A stretch of DNA of 64,000 bases, from contig NZ_CP061714.1 in assembly GCF_014764385.1 (NCBI RefSeq), positions 2,046,001 through 2,110,000 on the forward strand, in the 5' to 3' direction. The notes beneath the pieces are model-generated. The model was not told the origin of the DNA and did not search any database. It saw only the letters and a list, made by a program, of their open reading frames with translations. Of the stretch, positions 30,881-42,694 are shown in pieces; the stretch's first letter is position 1; each line of letters begins with the position of its first letter. Position numbers and translations under genes: made by a program. Source of the stretch: Luteimonas sp. MC1825. GTDB taxonomy: Bacteria; Pseudomonadota; Gammaproteobacteria; Xanthomonadales; Xanthomonadaceae.

Positions 30881-32767
30881 TCAGCTGCCGGCATCCGCCC
30901 CGCGCTCCAGCGCATCGCGGATCTCCTCCAGCGAGCCGGGGTCGTCGAGCGTCGACAGGTCGCCGGGATCGCGGGACTCGGCGAGCGCCTGGATCGAGCG
31001 CCGCAGCAGCTTGCCGGAGCGGGTCTTGGGCAGCGCACCCACCACGTATACCCGCGCCGGGCGCGCGATCGCACCGAGCTGCTCCACCACCCTGCCCTGC
31101 ATCTCCTGCGCCGCCATCGCCGAATCCGCGGCCCGCTTGAGCGTGGCGAACACCACCGGCACCTGGCCCTTGAGCTCGTCGTGCACGCCGATCACCGCGA
31201 CCTCGGCAACGCCGGGGTGGCTGGAGACCGATTCCTCGATCTCGCGCGTGCCCAGGCGATGGCCCGCGACATTGATGACGTCATCGGTGCGGCCCAGGAT
31301 GAACGTGTAGCCGTCCTCGTCGCGGATCGCCCAGTCCAGCGAGCTGTAGAGCAGCTCCTTGAAGTGCGAGAAATAGCTGGACAGGAAGCGCTCGTCGTCG
31401 CGCCACACGGTGGTCATGCAGCCTGGTGGCAGCGGCGGCCTGATCACCAGCACGCCCTTCTGCCCGGGCGCGGCTTCCTCGCCGGTGGCCTCGTCAATCA
31501 CGCGCAAGTCGTAGCCCGGCGTCGGCAGCCCGGGCGAGCCGAACTTCACCGGCTTCAGTTCCACGCCGGGCATCAGCGACAGCACCGGCCAGCCGGTCTC
31601 GGTCTGCCAGTAGTTGTCGATGATGGTCTTGCCCAGGCCTTCGTTGATCCAGTGCGCGGTGGGCTCGTCGAGCGGCTCGCCGGCAAGGAACAGGTACTTC
31701 AGCGCGGAGAGGTCGTACTTCGTGAGCCAGGCCGGGTCCTGCTTCTTCAGCACGCGCACCGCGGTCGGCGAGGAGAACATGGTGCGCACGCCGTATTGCT
31801 CGCAGATGCGCCACCAGATGCCGGCATCGGGCGTCGTGGGCAGTCCTTCGTACAGGATGGTCGTGGCGCCGGCGATCAACGGGCCGTAGACGTTGTACGA
31901 GTGGCCCACGGCCCACCCCACGTCGGAGGTGGAGAACATCACCTGGCCGGCGCGCACGTCGTAGATCGACCACATCGAGAGCGCCATGGCGACGGCGTAG
32001 CCACCGACGTCGCGCTGCACGCCCTTGGGCTTGCCGGTGGTGCCGGACGTGTACAGCAGGTAGCTGGGTTCGTTGGATTCCAGCCATTGCACCGGCACCT
32101 CGGCATGCGCGTACTGGCGGCGCGCCTCGTCGTAGTCGACGTCGCGGCCGTCGGTGCGGGCGTATGGCGCGAGGCCGCGGTCGACCATCAGCACGCGTGC
32201 CGGTGGCGACTTCGCCTGCTCGCAGGCGGCATCCACCAGTGGCTTGTAGGGAATGACCTTGCCGCCGCGGCTGCCTGCGTCGGCTGCGATCAGGAGCTTC
32301 GGCTCGGCATCGTCGATGCGCACCGCGAGGTTGTGCGCGGCAAACCCGCCGAACACCACCGAATGCACTGCGCCGATCCGCGCGCAGGCGAGCATGGCGA
32401 ACACGGCCTCCGCAATGTTGGGCATGTAGACCACCACGCGGTCGCCCCGGCCCACGTCGAGCGACTTGAGCACAGCGGCGAAGGTGCTCACCTCGCGGTG
32501 CAGTTCGCGATAGGAGTATTCGCGCGTGCCGCCGGTCTCGCTCGAGACCGCCACCAGCGCAAGCTGGTCGCCACGCGCGGCGAGGTGGCGATCGATGGCG
32601 TTGTGGCAGAGGTTGGTCTCGCCGCCGGCGAACCAGCTGCGGAACGGCGGGTTGGCGTAGTCGAGGATCGACTGGGGCTGCCTGTGCCAATGGATCGCAC
32701 GGGCCTGTTCGGCCCAGAACGCTTCCGGCTCCTCGATCGAACGGCGGTGGAAGTCTTCGTAGCGCAT
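30881..32767 (-). CDS. prpE: Propionate--CoA ligase PrpE
   Basis: ANL-superfamily acyl-CoA synthetase of 628 residues activating propionate to propionyl-CoA. It aligns end to end with E. coli PrpE by motif: FHRRSIEEPEAFWAEQA, GGETNLCHNAIDR, the AMP-binding loop YTSGTTGKPKGVQRDVGGYA, DNYWQTETGWP, the hinge GRTDDVINVAGHRLGTREIE, and the acetylatable lysine in PKTRSGKLLRR. The N-terminal RSIEEPEAFW and QRDVGG favour PrpE over acetyl-CoA synthetase. It heads the prpE-prpB-prpC series; acnD, prpF and prpR are absent nearby, so aconitase AcnB elsewhere would have to supply the hydratase steps. Confidence 0.92.
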   Translation of the reverse strand: MRYEDFHRRSIEEPEAFWAEQARAIHWHRQPQSILDYANPPFRSWFAGGETNLCHNAIDRHLAARGDQLALVAVSSETGGTREYSYRELHREVSTFAAVLKSLDVGRGDRVVVYMPNIAEAVFAMLACARIGAVHSVVFGGFAAHNLAVRIDDAEPKLLIAADAGSRGGKVIPYKPLVDAACEQAKSPPARVLMVDRGLAPYARTDGRDVDYDEARRQYAHAEVPVQWLESNEPSYLLYTSGTTGKPKGVQRDVGGYAVAMALSMWSIYDVRAGQVMFSTSDVGWAVGHSYNVYGPLIAGATTILYEGLPTTPDAGIWWRICEQYGVRTMFSSPTAVRVLKKQDPAWLTKYDLSALKYLFLAGEPLDEPTAHWINEGLGKTIIDNYWQTETGWPVLSLMPGVELKPVKFGSPGLPTPGYDLRVIDEATGEEAAPGQKGVLVIRPPLPPGCMTTVWRDDERFLSSYFSHFKELLYSSLDWAIRDEDGYTFILGRTDDVINVAGHRLGTREIEESVSSHPGVAEVAVIGVHDELKGQVPVVFATLKRAADSAMAAQEMQGRVVEQLGAIARPARVYVVGALPKTRSGKLLRRSIQALAESRDPGDLSTLDDPGSLEEIRDALERGADAGS

Positions 32768-32901
32768 GTCTGCCTCCCGTGGGTTCGAACAGCCTGGGCG
32801 GTCGGCCGTACCCGCGCACTACGACGATGGTCCATGCCTGCGCCCGATGGCAAGCGCCGCGCGGCAGCGGCGGGTGGTGGCCGTCGCGGCCCGGAAACGA
32901 A

Positions 32902-32925
32902 AAAACCGGGCACGCGCCCGGTTTT
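32902..32925 (-). terminator. Intrinsic terminator after mdh
   Basis: A 10-bp stem (AAAACCGGGC / GCCCGGTTTT) with ACGC loop lies 25 bases past the mdh stop. On the minus strand it is followed by T6 and a further T-rich stretch. Confidence 0.9.
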
Positions 32926-32949
32926 CCCAGTATCGCCTGGCGCCTGGCC

Positions 32950-33936
32950 TCAACCGAGCAGGTGCGCCACGCCGGCGCGTTCCTCTTCGAGCTCGGCGAG
33001 GGTCCTGTCCATGGCGGCGCGGCTGAATGCGTCCACCTCGAGGCCCTCGACGCGCGTGTACACGCCGTCCTGGGTGGTCACCGGCACTCCGTAGATGATG
33101 CCCTCGGGAATGCCGTAGCTGCCGTCCGACGGCACGCCCATGGTCACCCACTTGCCCTTGCTGCCCAGCACCCAGTCGCGGATGTGGTCGATGGCCGCAT
33201 TCGCCGCCGACGCCGCCGAGGACAGCCCGCGCGCCTCGATGATCGCCGCACCGCGCTTGCCGACCTGCGGGATGAAGGCGTTGGCATTCCAGTCGGCGTC
33301 GTTGACCTTGTCCTTCAGCGACGCACCGTTGACGGTGGCGAAGCGGTAGTCGGGATACATGGTCGGGCTGTGGTTGCCCCAGACGACCAGCTTCTCGATG
33401 TCACCCACGGCCACGCCGGCCTTGTTGGCCAACTGGCTGAGCGCGCGGTTGTGGTCGAGGCGCAGCATGGCGGTGAAGTTGGCGGCCGGAAGGTCCGGCG
33501 CCGACTTCATCGCGATGTAGGCGTTGGTGTTGGCCGGGTTGCCGACCACCAGCACCTTGACGTCGCGGCTGGCGACCTTGTTCAGCGCCGCGCCCTGTGC
33601 GGTGAAGATCTTTGCGTTCTCGAGCAGCAGGTCCTTGCGCTCCATGCCGGGGCCACGCGGGCGCGCGCCGACCAGTACGGCGACGTCGGCGTCCTTGAAC
33701 GCGACCTCGGGGTCGTCGGTGCCGACCATGCCGGCCAGCAGCGGGAACGCGCAGTCTTCCAGCTCCATCATCACGCCCTTGAGCGCGGCCTGGGCCTTCT
33801 CCATCGGCAGCTCGAGCATCTGCAGGATCACGGGCTGGTCACGACCCAGCATTTCGCCGGAGGCGATGCGGAACAGGAGCGCATAGCCGATCTGGCCGGC
33901 GGCGCCGGTGACGGCAACTCGGACGGGGGCGTTCAT
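32950..33936 (-). CDS. mdh: Malate dehydrogenase
   Basis: NAD-dependent TCA-cycle enzyme interconverting malate and oxaloacetate, 328 residues. Of the MDH type common in beta- and gammaproteobacteria such as Xanthomonas rather than the E. coli-Mdh type: Rossmann [21 protein letters not shown], the substrate-binding arginines in [25 protein letters not shown], and the catalytic histidine in [12 protein letters not shown] (about residue 187). It starts at 33936. The aminotransferase ends 40 bases upstream on the same strand; both use oxaloacetate-linked chemistry. Confidence 0.96.
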   Translation of the reverse strand: MNAPVRVAVTGAAGQIGYALLFRIASGEMLGRDQPVILQMLELPMEKAQAALKGVMMELEDCAFPLLAGMVGTDDPEVAFKDADVAVLVGARPRGPGMERKDLLLENAKIFTAQGAALNKVASRDVKVLVVGNPANTNAYIAMKSAPDLPAANFTAMLRLDHNRALSQLANKAGVAVGDIEKLVVWGNHSPTMYPDYRFATVNGASLKDKVNDADWNANAFIPQVGKRGAAIIEARGLSSAASAANAAIDHIRDWVLGSKGKWVTMGVPSDGSYGIPEGIIYGVPVTTQDGVYTRVEGLEVDAFSRAAMDRTLAELEEERAGVAHLLG

Positions 33937-33976
33937 CAGTGCGGGGACTCCGGGGTGTGGGGGTTGTCGTGGGGAA

Positions 33977-35176
33977 TTACTGGAGTTCGGCGAAGAACGC
34001 CTGGATGCGCTCGAGCCCGGGCGCCAGCTGCGGTGTCGGGCAGGTGTAGCTGATGCGCATGCCGCGCGGCTCGCCGAAGGCGGAGCCCGGCACGCAAGCG
34101 ACGCCCTTGGCTTCAAGCAGCGCCGCGCAGAAGTCGACGTCGTTGGCGATCACTTTGCCGGCGTGCGACTTGCCGTAGGCCACGCTGATGTCCGGGAAGG
34201 CATAGAACGCGCCCTGCGGCACCGGGCAGACCACGCCCGGGATCGCGCGCAGCGCCGCCACCACCTGGTCGCGCTTGGCCTGGAACTCGGCACAACGCGC
34301 CGCCGGCACGTCCTGCGGGCCCGACAGCGCGGCGACGGCGGCCGCAGTGACGATCTCCGGCAGGTTGGTGATGTGGTTGGAGTTCATGGTGGTCACGGCC
34401 TGGGCCACGACCTCCGGACCGGCCATGAAGCCTGCGCGCCAGCCCGGCATGCCGTAGGTCTTGGACAGCGAGTCCACGAAGATCACCCGGTCGCGCAGCT
34501 CGGGGCGCGCCTGCACGAAGTTGTGGTAGCCGACACCGTCGAACACCATGGTGTTGTAGATGTCGTCGGTGATGATCCAGGTGTCCGGATGGCGGGCGAA
34601 CACGTCGGCCAGCGCGCTGATCTCGTCCCGGGTGTAGACCATGCCCGTCGGGTTGGACGGGTTGTTGAACAGGAACACCTTCGGCTTCTTCGCCAGCGCG
34701 GCGTCGAGCTGCGCGGGGCTGAGCTTGTAGTCCTGCTCGGGCGGGCACGGCAGCAGCTGGATGTCCGCGCCGACGATCTCGCCGATGTCCAGGTAGCTGG
34801 TCCAGTACGGGGTAGCGAAGGCGAACCCGTCGCCCTCGTCCAGCAGCGCTTCCGCCAGGTTGTAGAGCACGTGCTTGGCGCCCACGCCGGTGGCGCAGTT
34901 GGCACGGGTGTAGCCGTCGAGGCCGAGCGCCTGCATGTGCGCCAGGAAGGCATCCAGCAGCTCGTTGGCGCCGCGGTTGCTGCCGTACTGGCCGGAATCG
35001 TGCTCCAGCGCCTGGCGCGCGGCGGCGTAGACATGCTCGCCGGGCAGGAAGTTGGGAACACCGATCGAGAAACTGATGATGTCGCGGCCTTCGGCCTTGA
35101 GACGCTTGGCCTTTTCGGCCACGACCATGATCGCGCTGGGCTTGGCGCGGCCCATTCGCTTGGCGAGCTGCAGCAT
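33977..35176 (-). CDS. Class I PLP-dependent aminotransferase (aspartate-type)
   Basis: Fold-type I aminotransferase, 399 residues, of the Thermus/Rhizobium-type (I-gamma) aspartate aminotransferase group. Visible: [36 protein letters not shown], the PLP-interacting [12 protein letters not shown], the Schiff-base lysine in [15 protein letters not shown] (about residue 238), and the substrate-arginine region MRISYTCP. Likely transfers amino groups between aspartate or aromatic amino acids and 2-oxoglutarate; exact specificity is not decidable here. TAGAAT on the minus strand at 35246-35251 is a possible -10. Confidence 0.87.
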   Translation of the reverse strand: MLQLAKRMGRAKPSAIMVVAEKAKRLKAEGRDIISFSIGVPNFLPGEHVYAAARQALEHDSGQYGSNRGANELLDAFLAHMQALGLDGYTRANCATGVGAKHVLYNLAEALLDEGDGFAFATPYWTSYLDIGEIVGADIQLLPCPPEQDYKLSPAQLDAALAKKPKVFLFNNPSNPTGMVYTRDEISALADVFARHPDTWIITDDIYNTMVFDGVGYHNFVQARPELRDRVIFVDSLSKTYGMPGWRAGFMAGPEVVAQAVTTMNSNHITNLPEIVTAAAVAALSGPQDVPAARCAEFQAKRDQVVAALRAIPGVVCPVPQGAFYAFPDISVAYGKSHAGKVIANDVDFCAALLEAKGVACVPGSAFGEPRGMRISYTCPTPQLAPGLERIQAFFAELQ

Positions 35177-35317
35177 CGCGGAACCTCGGGAGTTGGGTGG
35201 GCTGGGCGGCGGGCCGGTGGCCGCGCCGCGCGTATTTCAGCCGGTTATTCTAACAGCCCGGGCATCGCCGGGGCCCTGCGCGGCCGCACGCGGCGGCGCG
35301 TCGCAGGGCGGCACGGG

Positions 35318-35812
35318 TCACGCGGAGAGGATGCGGTTCCACTCGGCGACGCGCTCCGGCTTGGCCGCCAGCGCGGCGTCGACGTCACCCTGCACGGTCA
35401 CCGAGGTAATGGCGTCGCCCTGCTTGATCGCATCGACCACGTCCAGGCCTTCCACGACCTTGCCGAAGACGGTGTGCTTGCCGTCGAGCCAGTCGGTCTT
35501 GATGTGGGTGATGAAGAACTGGCTGCCATTGGTGTTGGGGCCGGCGTTGGCCATCGACAGCACGCCGCGCTCATGCTTCACGCCGTTGCCGGTCTCGTCC
35601 TCGAACTTGTAGCCGGGGCCGCCGGTACCGGTGCCCTGGGGGCAGCCGCCCTGGACCATGAAGTCCGGAATCACCCGGTGGAAGCTCAGGCCGTCGTAGA
35701 AGCCGTGCCTGGCGAGGTTGACGAAGCTGGCGACCGTGAGCGGGGCCTTGTCGGGGTAGAGCTCGACCTTGATCTGGCCACGGGCGGTGTCGAAAACGGC
35801 ATTCAGGGACAT
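35318..35812 (-). CDS. ppiB: Cytoplasmic peptidyl-prolyl cis-trans isomerase (cyclophilin)
   Basis: A 164-residue cyclophilin without signal peptide, expected to assist protein folding in the cytosol. The active-site signature is intact: [13 protein letters not shown] (catalytic Arg and Phe), then [20 protein letters not shown], and [15 protein letters not shown]. The start at 35812 has AGGAA in front and avoids the low-complexity extension of the longer frame. It diverges from typA. Confidence 0.93.
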   Translation of the reverse strand: MSLNAVFDTARGQIKVELYPDKAPLTVASFVNLARHGFYDGLSFHRVIPDFMVQGGCPQGTGTGGPGYKFEDETGNGVKHERGVLSMANAGPNTNGSQFFITHIKTDWLDGKHTVFGKVVEGLDVVDAIKQGDAITSVTVQGDVDAALAAKPERVAEWNRILSA

Positions 35813-35930
35813 GGTGGATTCCTGGTGGAGGGATGCTGGAAGGGCCGGCCCGGGCGCGGCTGACGGACCTCGTCGGGGCGACGGCACCGTGGCGACGATA
35901 TGGAGCCGCCGGGGCGGATTCCAACACTAG

Positions 35931-35958
35931 ATGACGCCAGCGGATGGGGCTGTATACT
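35931..35958 (+). promoter_or_regulatory. Candidate sigma70 promoter of typA
   Basis: ATGACG (35931-35936) matches TTGACA at four positions; a 16-base spacer leads to TATACT (35953-35958), five of six to consensus. The typA ATG is 68 bases after the -10. Confidence 0.5.
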
Positions 35959-36025
35959 ACCGGGCTTCCCAAAACAAGGTCCCGCGCGCCCTGCCCGACA
36001 ACGGCACCCAGGTGCGGCTTTCCCG

Positions 36026-37855
36026 ATGTCCATCGAACGCCTCCGCAATATCGCCATCGTCGCCCACGTCGACCACGGCAAGACCACCCTCGTCGATTGC
36101 CTGCTCAAGCAATCCGGTACGTTCAACGAACGCACGGTCACGGCCGAGCGGATGATGGACAGCAACGACCAGGAAAAGGAACGTGGCATCACGATCCTCT
36201 CCAAGAACACCGCCATCAACTGGAATGGCAACCGCATCAACATCGTCGACACCCCTGGACACGCCGACTTCGGTGGCGAGGTCGAGCGCGTGCTGTCGAT
36301 GGTCGACTCGGTGCTGATCCTCGTCGACGCCATGGACGGACCGATGCCGCAGACGCGCTTCGTGACCCAGAAGGCGTTCGCGATGGGATTCAACCCGATC
36401 GTCGTGGTCAACAAGATCGACCGCCCGGGCGCGCGCCCGGACTGGGTGATCGACCAGGTGTTCGACCTGTTCGACAAGCTCGGCGCCACCAACGAACAGC
36501 TCGACTTCCCGATCGTCTACGCGTCGGCGCTGCACGGCTACGCGAGCCTGGAAGACACGGCCCGCGACGGCGACATGACCCCGCTGTACGAAGCGATCAT
36601 GAAGCACGTGCCGCCGCCCACCGTGGATCCGGACGGCCCGTTCCAGATGCGCATCAGCCAGCTGGACTACAACAACTTCGTCGGCCTGATCGGCATCGGC
36701 CGCATCCAGCGCGGCACGGTGCGCACCAACATGCCGGTGAGCGTGGTCGACCGCCACGGCAAGAAGCGCCAGGCCAAGGTGATGCAGGTGCTGGGCTTCC
36801 TCGGCCTGGAGCGCGTCGAAGTCGATGAAGGCAAGGCAGGCGACATCCTCGCCCTCTCCGGCATCGCCGACCTGTCGATCTCCGACACCGTCTGCGCGCT
36901 CGACACGCCCGAGGCGCTGCCTGCGCTGACGGTCGACGAGCCGACCATCAGCATGACGTTCCAGGTCAACAATTCGCCGTTCGCCGGCAACAAGGACCGC
37001 AGCGGCGGCAAGTTCATCACCAGCCGCCAGATCCGCGAGCGCCTGGAACGCGAGACGCTGCACAACGTCGCGCTCAAGGTCGAGGAAGGCTCGGACCCGG
37101 ACAAGTTCCTGGTCTCAGGCCGCGGCGAGCTGCACCTCTCGGTGCTGATCGAAACCATGCGCCGCGAAGGCTTCGAGCTTGCCGTGTCGCGCCCCGAAGT
37201 GATCATCAAGACCATCGACGGCCAGCAGATGGAGCCGGTCGAGCAGCTGGTGGTCGACATCGAGGAAGTGCACCAGGGCGGCGTGATGGAGAAGCTCGGC
37301 ATCCGCAAGGGCCAGCTGAAGAACATGGAGTCCGACGGCAAGGGACGCGTGCGCCTGGACTACATGATCCCGGCCCGCGGCCTGATCGGCTTCCAGAACG
37401 AGTTCAAGACGCTGACCCAGGGCACCGGCCTGCTGTTCCATGTGTTCGACCATTACGGCCCGAAGGAACAGGGCGCGATCGCCAAGCGCACCAATGGCGT
37501 GATGATCGCCAATGCGCCGGGCGTCACCCCCGCCTACTCGCTGGGACCGCTGGAAGAACGCGGCAAGCTGTTCGCGGCCGAGGGCGACAACGTGTACGAG
37601 GGCCAGCTGATCGGCATCCACTCGAAGGACAACGACCTCACCGTCAATGCCATCAAGACCAAGCCGCTGACCAACATGCGTGCGTCGGGCAAGGATGACG
37701 CCATCAAGCTGACGCCGGCGATCAAGTACACGCTGGAGCAGGCGCTGGACTTCATCGAGGACGACGAGCTGGTCGAAGTCACCCCGAAGGAAATCCGCCT
37801 GCGCAAGAAGCACCTCAGCGAAACCGATCGCAAGCGCGCCAGCCGCGCGGCGTGA
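36026..37855 (+). CDS. typA: Ribosome-associated GTPase TypA/BipA
   Basis: Translational GTPase related to EF-G, 609 residues, needed for ribosome assembly and stress adaptation. Five G-motifs are present: AHVDHGKT (13-20), the ERGIT switch [21 protein letters not shown] and the YASALHG G5. Then come domain II, EF-G-like III and V, and the BipA-specific C-terminal domain ([30 protein letters not shown]). The start at 36026 is fixed by the conserved N-terminus. Followed immediately by a textbook terminator. Confidence 0.96.
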   Translation: MSIERLRNIAIVAHVDHGKTTLVDCLLKQSGTFNERTVTAERMMDSNDQEKERGITILSKNTAINWNGNRINIVDTPGHADFGGEVERVLSMVDSVLILVDAMDGPMPQTRFVTQKAFAMGFNPIVVVNKIDRPGARPDWVIDQVFDLFDKLGATNEQLDFPIVYASALHGYASLEDTARDGDMTPLYEAIMKHVPPPTVDPDGPFQMRISQLDYNNFVGLIGIGRIQRGTVRTNMPVSVVDRHGKKRQAKVMQVLGFLGLERVEVDEGKAGDILALSGIADLSISDTVCALDTPEALPALTVDEPTISMTFQVNNSPFAGNKDRSGGKFITSRQIRERLERETLHNVALKVEEGSDPDKFLVSGRGELHLSVLIETMRREGFELAVSRPEVIIKTIDGQQMEPVEQLVVDIEEVHQGGVMEKLGIRKGQLKNMESDGKGRVRLDYMIPARGLIGFQNEFKTLTQGTGLLFHVFDHYGPKEQGAIAKRTNGVMIANAPGVTPAYSLGPLEERGKLFAAEGDNVYEGQLIGIHSKDNDLTVNAIKTKPLTNMRASGKDDAIKLTPAIKYTLEQALDFIEDDELVEVTPKEIRLRKKHLSETDRKRASRAA

Positions 37856-37860
37856 TCTGG

Positions 37861-37890
37861 AAAGGCCCGGCAATGCCGGGCCTTTTTTTT
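37861..37890 (+). terminator. Intrinsic terminator after typA
   Basis: An 11-bp stem (AAAGGCCCGGC / GCCGGGCCTTT) with AAT loop leads into a run of eight T ending at 37890. It starts 6 bases after the typA stop. Confidence 0.93.
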
Positions 37891-37998
37891 GCTGACACGG
37901 GTGCCTGGGGCGCCGCCTTGCGCGGTGGCCCAGGAGCACACCTCGCGACCTCGCGCGTTGGCTTCCCCGAAACCTGCAGCACCACGCCCCGCCCCGAA

Positions 37999-38091
37999 GT
38001 GGCCGGAAGGCCTTCGCGGGGAAGTAAAGGAGGAGGCGCCCGCCGTGAGGCGGATGCCGGGGGACATGAGCCGCGAAGGCCTGCCGGCCAC
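37999..38091. repeat. Long inverted-repeat element between convergent genes
   Basis: Arms of 21 bp (37999-38019 and 38071-38091) pair with one mismatch around a 51-base centre that contains a purine-rich AAAGGAGGAGG and a smaller GCCCGCC/GGCGG hairpin. It may fold as a 93-nt structured unit. It lies 108 bases after the typA terminator and 36 bases past the DAHP synthase stop, so it could end transcription of that gene. The whole 37891-38127 interval shows no coding sequence. Confidence 0.7.
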
Positions 38092-38127
38092 CACGGCGGT
38101 CCAGACCTCTTTCGTGATGTGGCAGCT

Positions 38128-39522
<1,395 letters not shown>

Positions 39523-39591
39523 GGGTATCGGTCTTTGTTGCACTGCAGCGACACCATCATCCGCCGCTTGGGCGCGCGCCGCAATGGCGGA

Positions 39592-40110
39592 TCACGCCCA
39601 GCGCGAGCGACGGCTGCGGAAGCCCGCGACCACGACCAGCGCGGCCAGCAGCACGAACCACACGAGGCTCCACGCGGGCATCGACAGCCCGAGGAACGTC
39701 CAGTCCACGGCGCCGCAGTCGCCGGTACCGGTCAGCACCTTGCGGATCACGTTCCCGGTCGACATGGTCTCGCGCAGGAACGACAACGGTGGCCCGCAGC
39801 CGGGGATCTCCGGCGGATTGAACTGCATCCAGACGTGGCGCCCGGCAATCGCCATCCCCACCGCCGCGGCGAGGAAGCCCAGCGCGCCGTAGAACGCCCG
39901 GGTCGACGATGCCCGCGGCGAATGCACGGCCGCCACCAGGAACACCACGCCAAGCGCCGCGAACGCGATGCGCTGGAAGATGCACAGCGGGCACGGCTCC
40001 AGCCCCCACGCAAACTGCGAGAAGATCGCAAAACCGATCAGCGCGATGCAGGCGACAAAACCGGACAGGCACTGGGCGCGAAACGACCAGCGAAATGGAT
40101 TGAGGACCAT
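39592..40110 (-). CDS. dsbB: Disulfide bond formation protein DsbB
   Basis: Inner-membrane quinone-linked oxidoreductase that re-oxidises DsbA. The 172 residues contain four transmembrane segments, the first periplasmic redox pair in EPCPLCIFQR (CxxC), and the second pair in the long periplasmic loop (PGCGPPLSFL and GTGDCGAVDW). The start at 40110 (MVLNPFRWSFRAQ) places helix 1 correctly; the longer frame to 40176 runs through the ribosomal-operon terminator and is not credible. Confidence 0.94.
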   Translation of the reverse strand: MVLNPFRWSFRAQCLSGFVACIALIGFAIFSQFAWGLEPCPLCIFQRIAFAALGVVFLVAAVHSPRASSTRAFYGALGFLAAAVGMAIAGRHVWMQFNPPEIPGCGPPLSFLRETMSTGNVIRKVLTGTGDCGAVDWTFLGLSMPAWSLVWFVLLAALVVVAGFRSRRSRWA

Positions 40111-40148
40111 GGCAAGGGCTTCCCGAAAACGGCGGTCAACATAGCAAA

Positions 40149-40171
40149 AACCCCGGAACAGGTCCGGGGTT
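40149..40171 (-). terminator. Terminator of the alpha ribosomal operon
   Basis: A 9-bp stem (AACCCCGGA / TCCGGGGTT) with ACAGG loop starts 26 bases after the rplQ stop. On the minus strand it is followed by TTTTTGC. It separates the ribosomal block from dsbB. Confidence 0.9.
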
Positions 40172-40196
40172 CTCACAGGTGGCGCATGCCGCGATG

Positions 40197-40571
40197 TTAC
40201 TCGGCCGACGCTTCCGGGCGATCCACGAGCTCGACGTACGCCATCGGCGCGTTGTCACCGTCGCGGAAACCGCACTTCAGGATGCGCAGGTAGCCACCCG
40301 GGCGCGTCTGGTAGCGCGGGCCAAGCTCGACGAACAGCTTGCCCACCGCTTCCTTGTCGCGCAGGCGCGAGAAGGCGAGGCGACGATTGGCAACGCCGTC
40401 GGTCTTCGACATCGTGATCAGCGGCTCTGCGACGCGGCGCAGCTCCTTGGCTTTCGGAAGCGTGGTCTTGATCAGCTCATGCTTGATCAGCGACGCCGCC
40501 ATGTTGGTGAACATGGCATCGCGGTGTGCGCTGGTGCGGCTGAACTTGCGTCCGGATTTCTGGTGGCGCAT
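40197..40571 (-). CDS. rplQ: 50S ribosomal protein L17
   Basis: The 124-residue large-subunit protein beginning [32 protein letters not shown], with [19 protein letters not shown], and G-Y-xx-I-L-K-C-G-F-R-x-G-D near the end. Last gene of the alpha operon, 24 bases after rpoA and directly before the operon terminator. Length is close to E. coli L17 (127). Confidence 0.97.
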   Translation of the reverse strand: MRHQKSGRKFSRTSAHRDAMFTNMAASLIKHELIKTTLPKAKELRRVAEPLITMSKTDGVANRRLAFSRLRDKEAVGKLFVELGPRYQTRPGGYLRILKCGFRDGDNAPMAYVELVDRPEASAE

Positions 40572-40595
40572 GGTCTTGGTTCCTGTTTGTCTGTC

Positions 40596-41594
40596 TTAGC
40601 CGAGCATGCCGTGCGCCGAGACGCCGGCCGGCGGCCAGTTCTCGAGCTTCATGCCGAGCGAAAGGCCACGCTGGGCCAGGACTTCCTTGATCTCGGTCAG
40701 CGACTTCTTGCCGAGGTTCGGGGTCTTGAGCAGCTCGACCTCGGTCTTCTGGATCAGGTCGCCCACGTAGTAGATGCTCTCGGCCTTGAGGCAATTGGCC
40801 GAACGCACCGTCAGCTCGAGGTCGTCGATCGGACGCAGCAGCATCGGGTCGACGCCAGGCGCGGTCGGCTGCGTGGGGCCGGCGGTGCGGCGGGTGAAAT
40901 CGCCGAACACGCTCAACTGGTCGGTGAGGATGTCCGCGGCGGTGCGCACGGCTTCCTCGGCATCGATGGTGCCATTGGTCTCGATGTCGAGAACCAGCTT
41001 GTCGAGGTCGGTGCGCTGCTCGACGCGTGCGGCTTCCACTTCATACGCCACGCGGCGGACCGGCGAGAACGACGCATCCAGCATGAGCCTGCCGATGACG
41101 CGGGTCTCGTCGTCCGGGCGACGACGCGCGGCGGCCGGCTGGTAGCCGAAGCCACGCTCGATCTTCAGGCGCATGTTGACCGACGCATCCTTGGTCAGAT
41201 GGCAGATCACATGCTCGCCGTTGAGGATCTCGACGTTGTGGTCGGTCTTGATGTCGGCGGCGGTCACCACGCCCGGGCCGGACTTGGCCAGGGTGAGGGT
41301 GGCGCTTTCGCCGGTGCCCATGCGGATGGCGACGTCCTTGAGGTTCAACAGCACCTCGAGCACGTCCTCCTGCAGGCCTTCGATCGTGCTGTACTCGTGC
41401 AGCACGCCGTCCATCTCCACTTCGGTGATGGCGAAGCCGGGAATCGAGGACAGCAGCACGCGGCGCAGGGCATTGCCGAGCGTGTGGCCGTAGCCGCGCT
41501 CGAGCGGCTCGATCACGACCTTCGCGCGATTGCCGGTAATGCGCTCGATCTGGGGACCACGCGGGCGCAGGACCTGGTTGGCGGTAACCGTCAT
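40596..41594 (-). CDS. rpoA: RNA polymerase alpha subunit
   Basis: A 332-residue subunit that nucleates polymerase assembly. The N-terminal dimerisation domain ([30 protein letters not shown]) is followed by a linker rich in Thr/Pro and the C-terminal promoter- and activator-contact domain ([43 protein letters not shown]). Typical alpha-operon position between rpsD and rplQ. Confidence 0.98.
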   Translation of the reverse strand: MTVTANQVLRPRGPQIERITGNRAKVVIEPLERGYGHTLGNALRRVLLSSIPGFAITEVEMDGVLHEYSTIEGLQEDVLEVLLNLKDVAIRMGTGESATLTLAKSGPGVVTAADIKTDHNVEILNGEHVICHLTKDASVNMRLKIERGFGYQPAAARRRPDDETRVIGRLMLDASFSPVRRVAYEVEAARVEQRTDLDKLVLDIETNGTIDAEEAVRTAADILTDQLSVFGDFTRRTAGPTQPTAPGVDPMLLRPIDDLELTVRSANCLKAESIYYVGDLIQKTEVELLKTPNLGKKSLTEIKEVLAQRGLSLGMKLENWPPAGVSAHGMLG

Positions 41595-41643
41595 GTTTGG
41601 TGTCTCCTGGGGCCCGTCGACTGACGCCGGCGGGCCAAGTGAA

Positions 41644-42279
41644 TTACTTCGAATACAGCTCGACGATCAGCGCTTCGTTGATGTCAGCCGGCAGGTCGCC
41701 GCGGTCAGGGACCGCCTTGAACACGCCGCTGAACTTCTTCGAATCAACCTCGACCCAGGAGGGCGACAGGTCCATCGTGGAAGAGACCGTCAGGGCCTCC
41801 TGCACGCGGAGCTGCTTCTGTGCCTTCTCGGACAGTGCAATCGCGTCGCCAGCCTTGACCAGGTAAGACGGCAGGTTGACGGGCTTGCCGTTGACCGTGA
41901 CGCCGCGGTGCGAGACCAGCTGGCGGGCCGCCGGGCGGGTGACCGCGAAGCCCATGCGGTAGATCACGTTGTCGAGGCGGGTTTCCAGCAGCTGCAGGAG
42001 GTTCTCGCCCGTGTTGCCCTTCTTGGTCGAGGCCTTCTTGTAGTAGTTGCGGAACTGGCGCTCGAGCAGGCCGTAGATACGCTTGACCTTCTGCTTTTCA
42101 CGCAGCTGGATGGCGTAGTTGGAGAGCTTGCTCCGGCGGGCGCCGGTGCCGGCACCGTGCTGGCCGGGCTTCTGCTCCAGCTTGCACTTGGAATCAAGAG
42201 CGCGGGCGGGCGACTTGAGCGACAGGTCGGCGCCTTCGCGGCGCGCGAGCTTACAGGTGGGACCGATATATCGAGCCAT
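41644..42279 (-). CDS. rpsD: 30S ribosomal protein S4
   Basis: Primary 16S rRNA-binding protein, 211 residues, with [10 protein letters not shown] and the S4 RNA-binding fold ([40 protein letters not shown]). Only two cysteines are in the N-terminal domain (Cys9 and Cys32), so it is the zinc-free form of S4. In E. coli S4 is the translational repressor of this operon; whether the same site exists here cannot be seen directly. Confidence 0.97.
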   Translation of the reverse strand: MARYIGPTCKLARREGADLSLKSPARALDSKCKLEQKPGQHGAGTGARRSKLSNYAIQLREKQKVKRIYGLLERQFRNYYKKASTKKGNTGENLLQLLETRLDNVIYRMGFAVTRPAARQLVSHRGVTVNGKPVNLPSYLVKAGDAIALSEKAQKQLRVQEALTVSSTMDLSPSWVEVDSKKFSGVFKAVPDRGDLPADINEALIVELYSK

Positions 42280-42292
42280 TTCTTATCGCCCC

Positions 42293-42682
42293 TTAGACGC
42301 GACGCTTCTTCGGCGGACGGCACCCGTTGTGCGGGATTGGCGTCACGTCGATGATGTTGGTGATCTTGTAGCCGACGTTGTTCAGCGAACGAACGGCAGA
42401 TTCACGGCCCGGACCGGGTCCCTTGATGCGCACTTCCAGCGACTTGACGCCGTAGTCGAGGGCGGCCTTGCCGGCCTTCTCTGCGGCGACCTGGGCAGCG
42501 AACGGGGTCGACTTGCGCGAACCGCGGAAACCCGCGCCGCCCGAAGTCGCCCACGAGAGCGCATTGCCCTGGCGGTCGGTGATCGTGATGATGGTGTTGT
42601 TGAACGAAGCGTGGACGTGGGCAACGCCGTCGGTGACGACGCGCTTGATCTTCTTCTTCGGTTTGGCTGCCGGCTTGGCCAT
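42293..42682 (-). CDS. rpsK: 30S ribosomal protein S11
   Basis: A 129-residue platform protein with a lysine-rich start ([16 protein letters not shown]), [45 protein letters not shown] and the C-terminal [16 protein letters not shown]. Twelve bases after rpsM, 13 before rpsD. Confidence 0.98.
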   Translation of the reverse strand: MAKPAAKPKKKIKRVVTDGVAHVHASFNNTIITITDRQGNALSWATSGGAGFRGSRKSTPFAAQVAAEKAGKAALDYGVKSLEVRIKGPGPGRESAVRSLNNVGYKITNIIDVTPIPHNGCRPPKKRRV

Positions 42683-42694
42683 GGTCTTGTTCCC

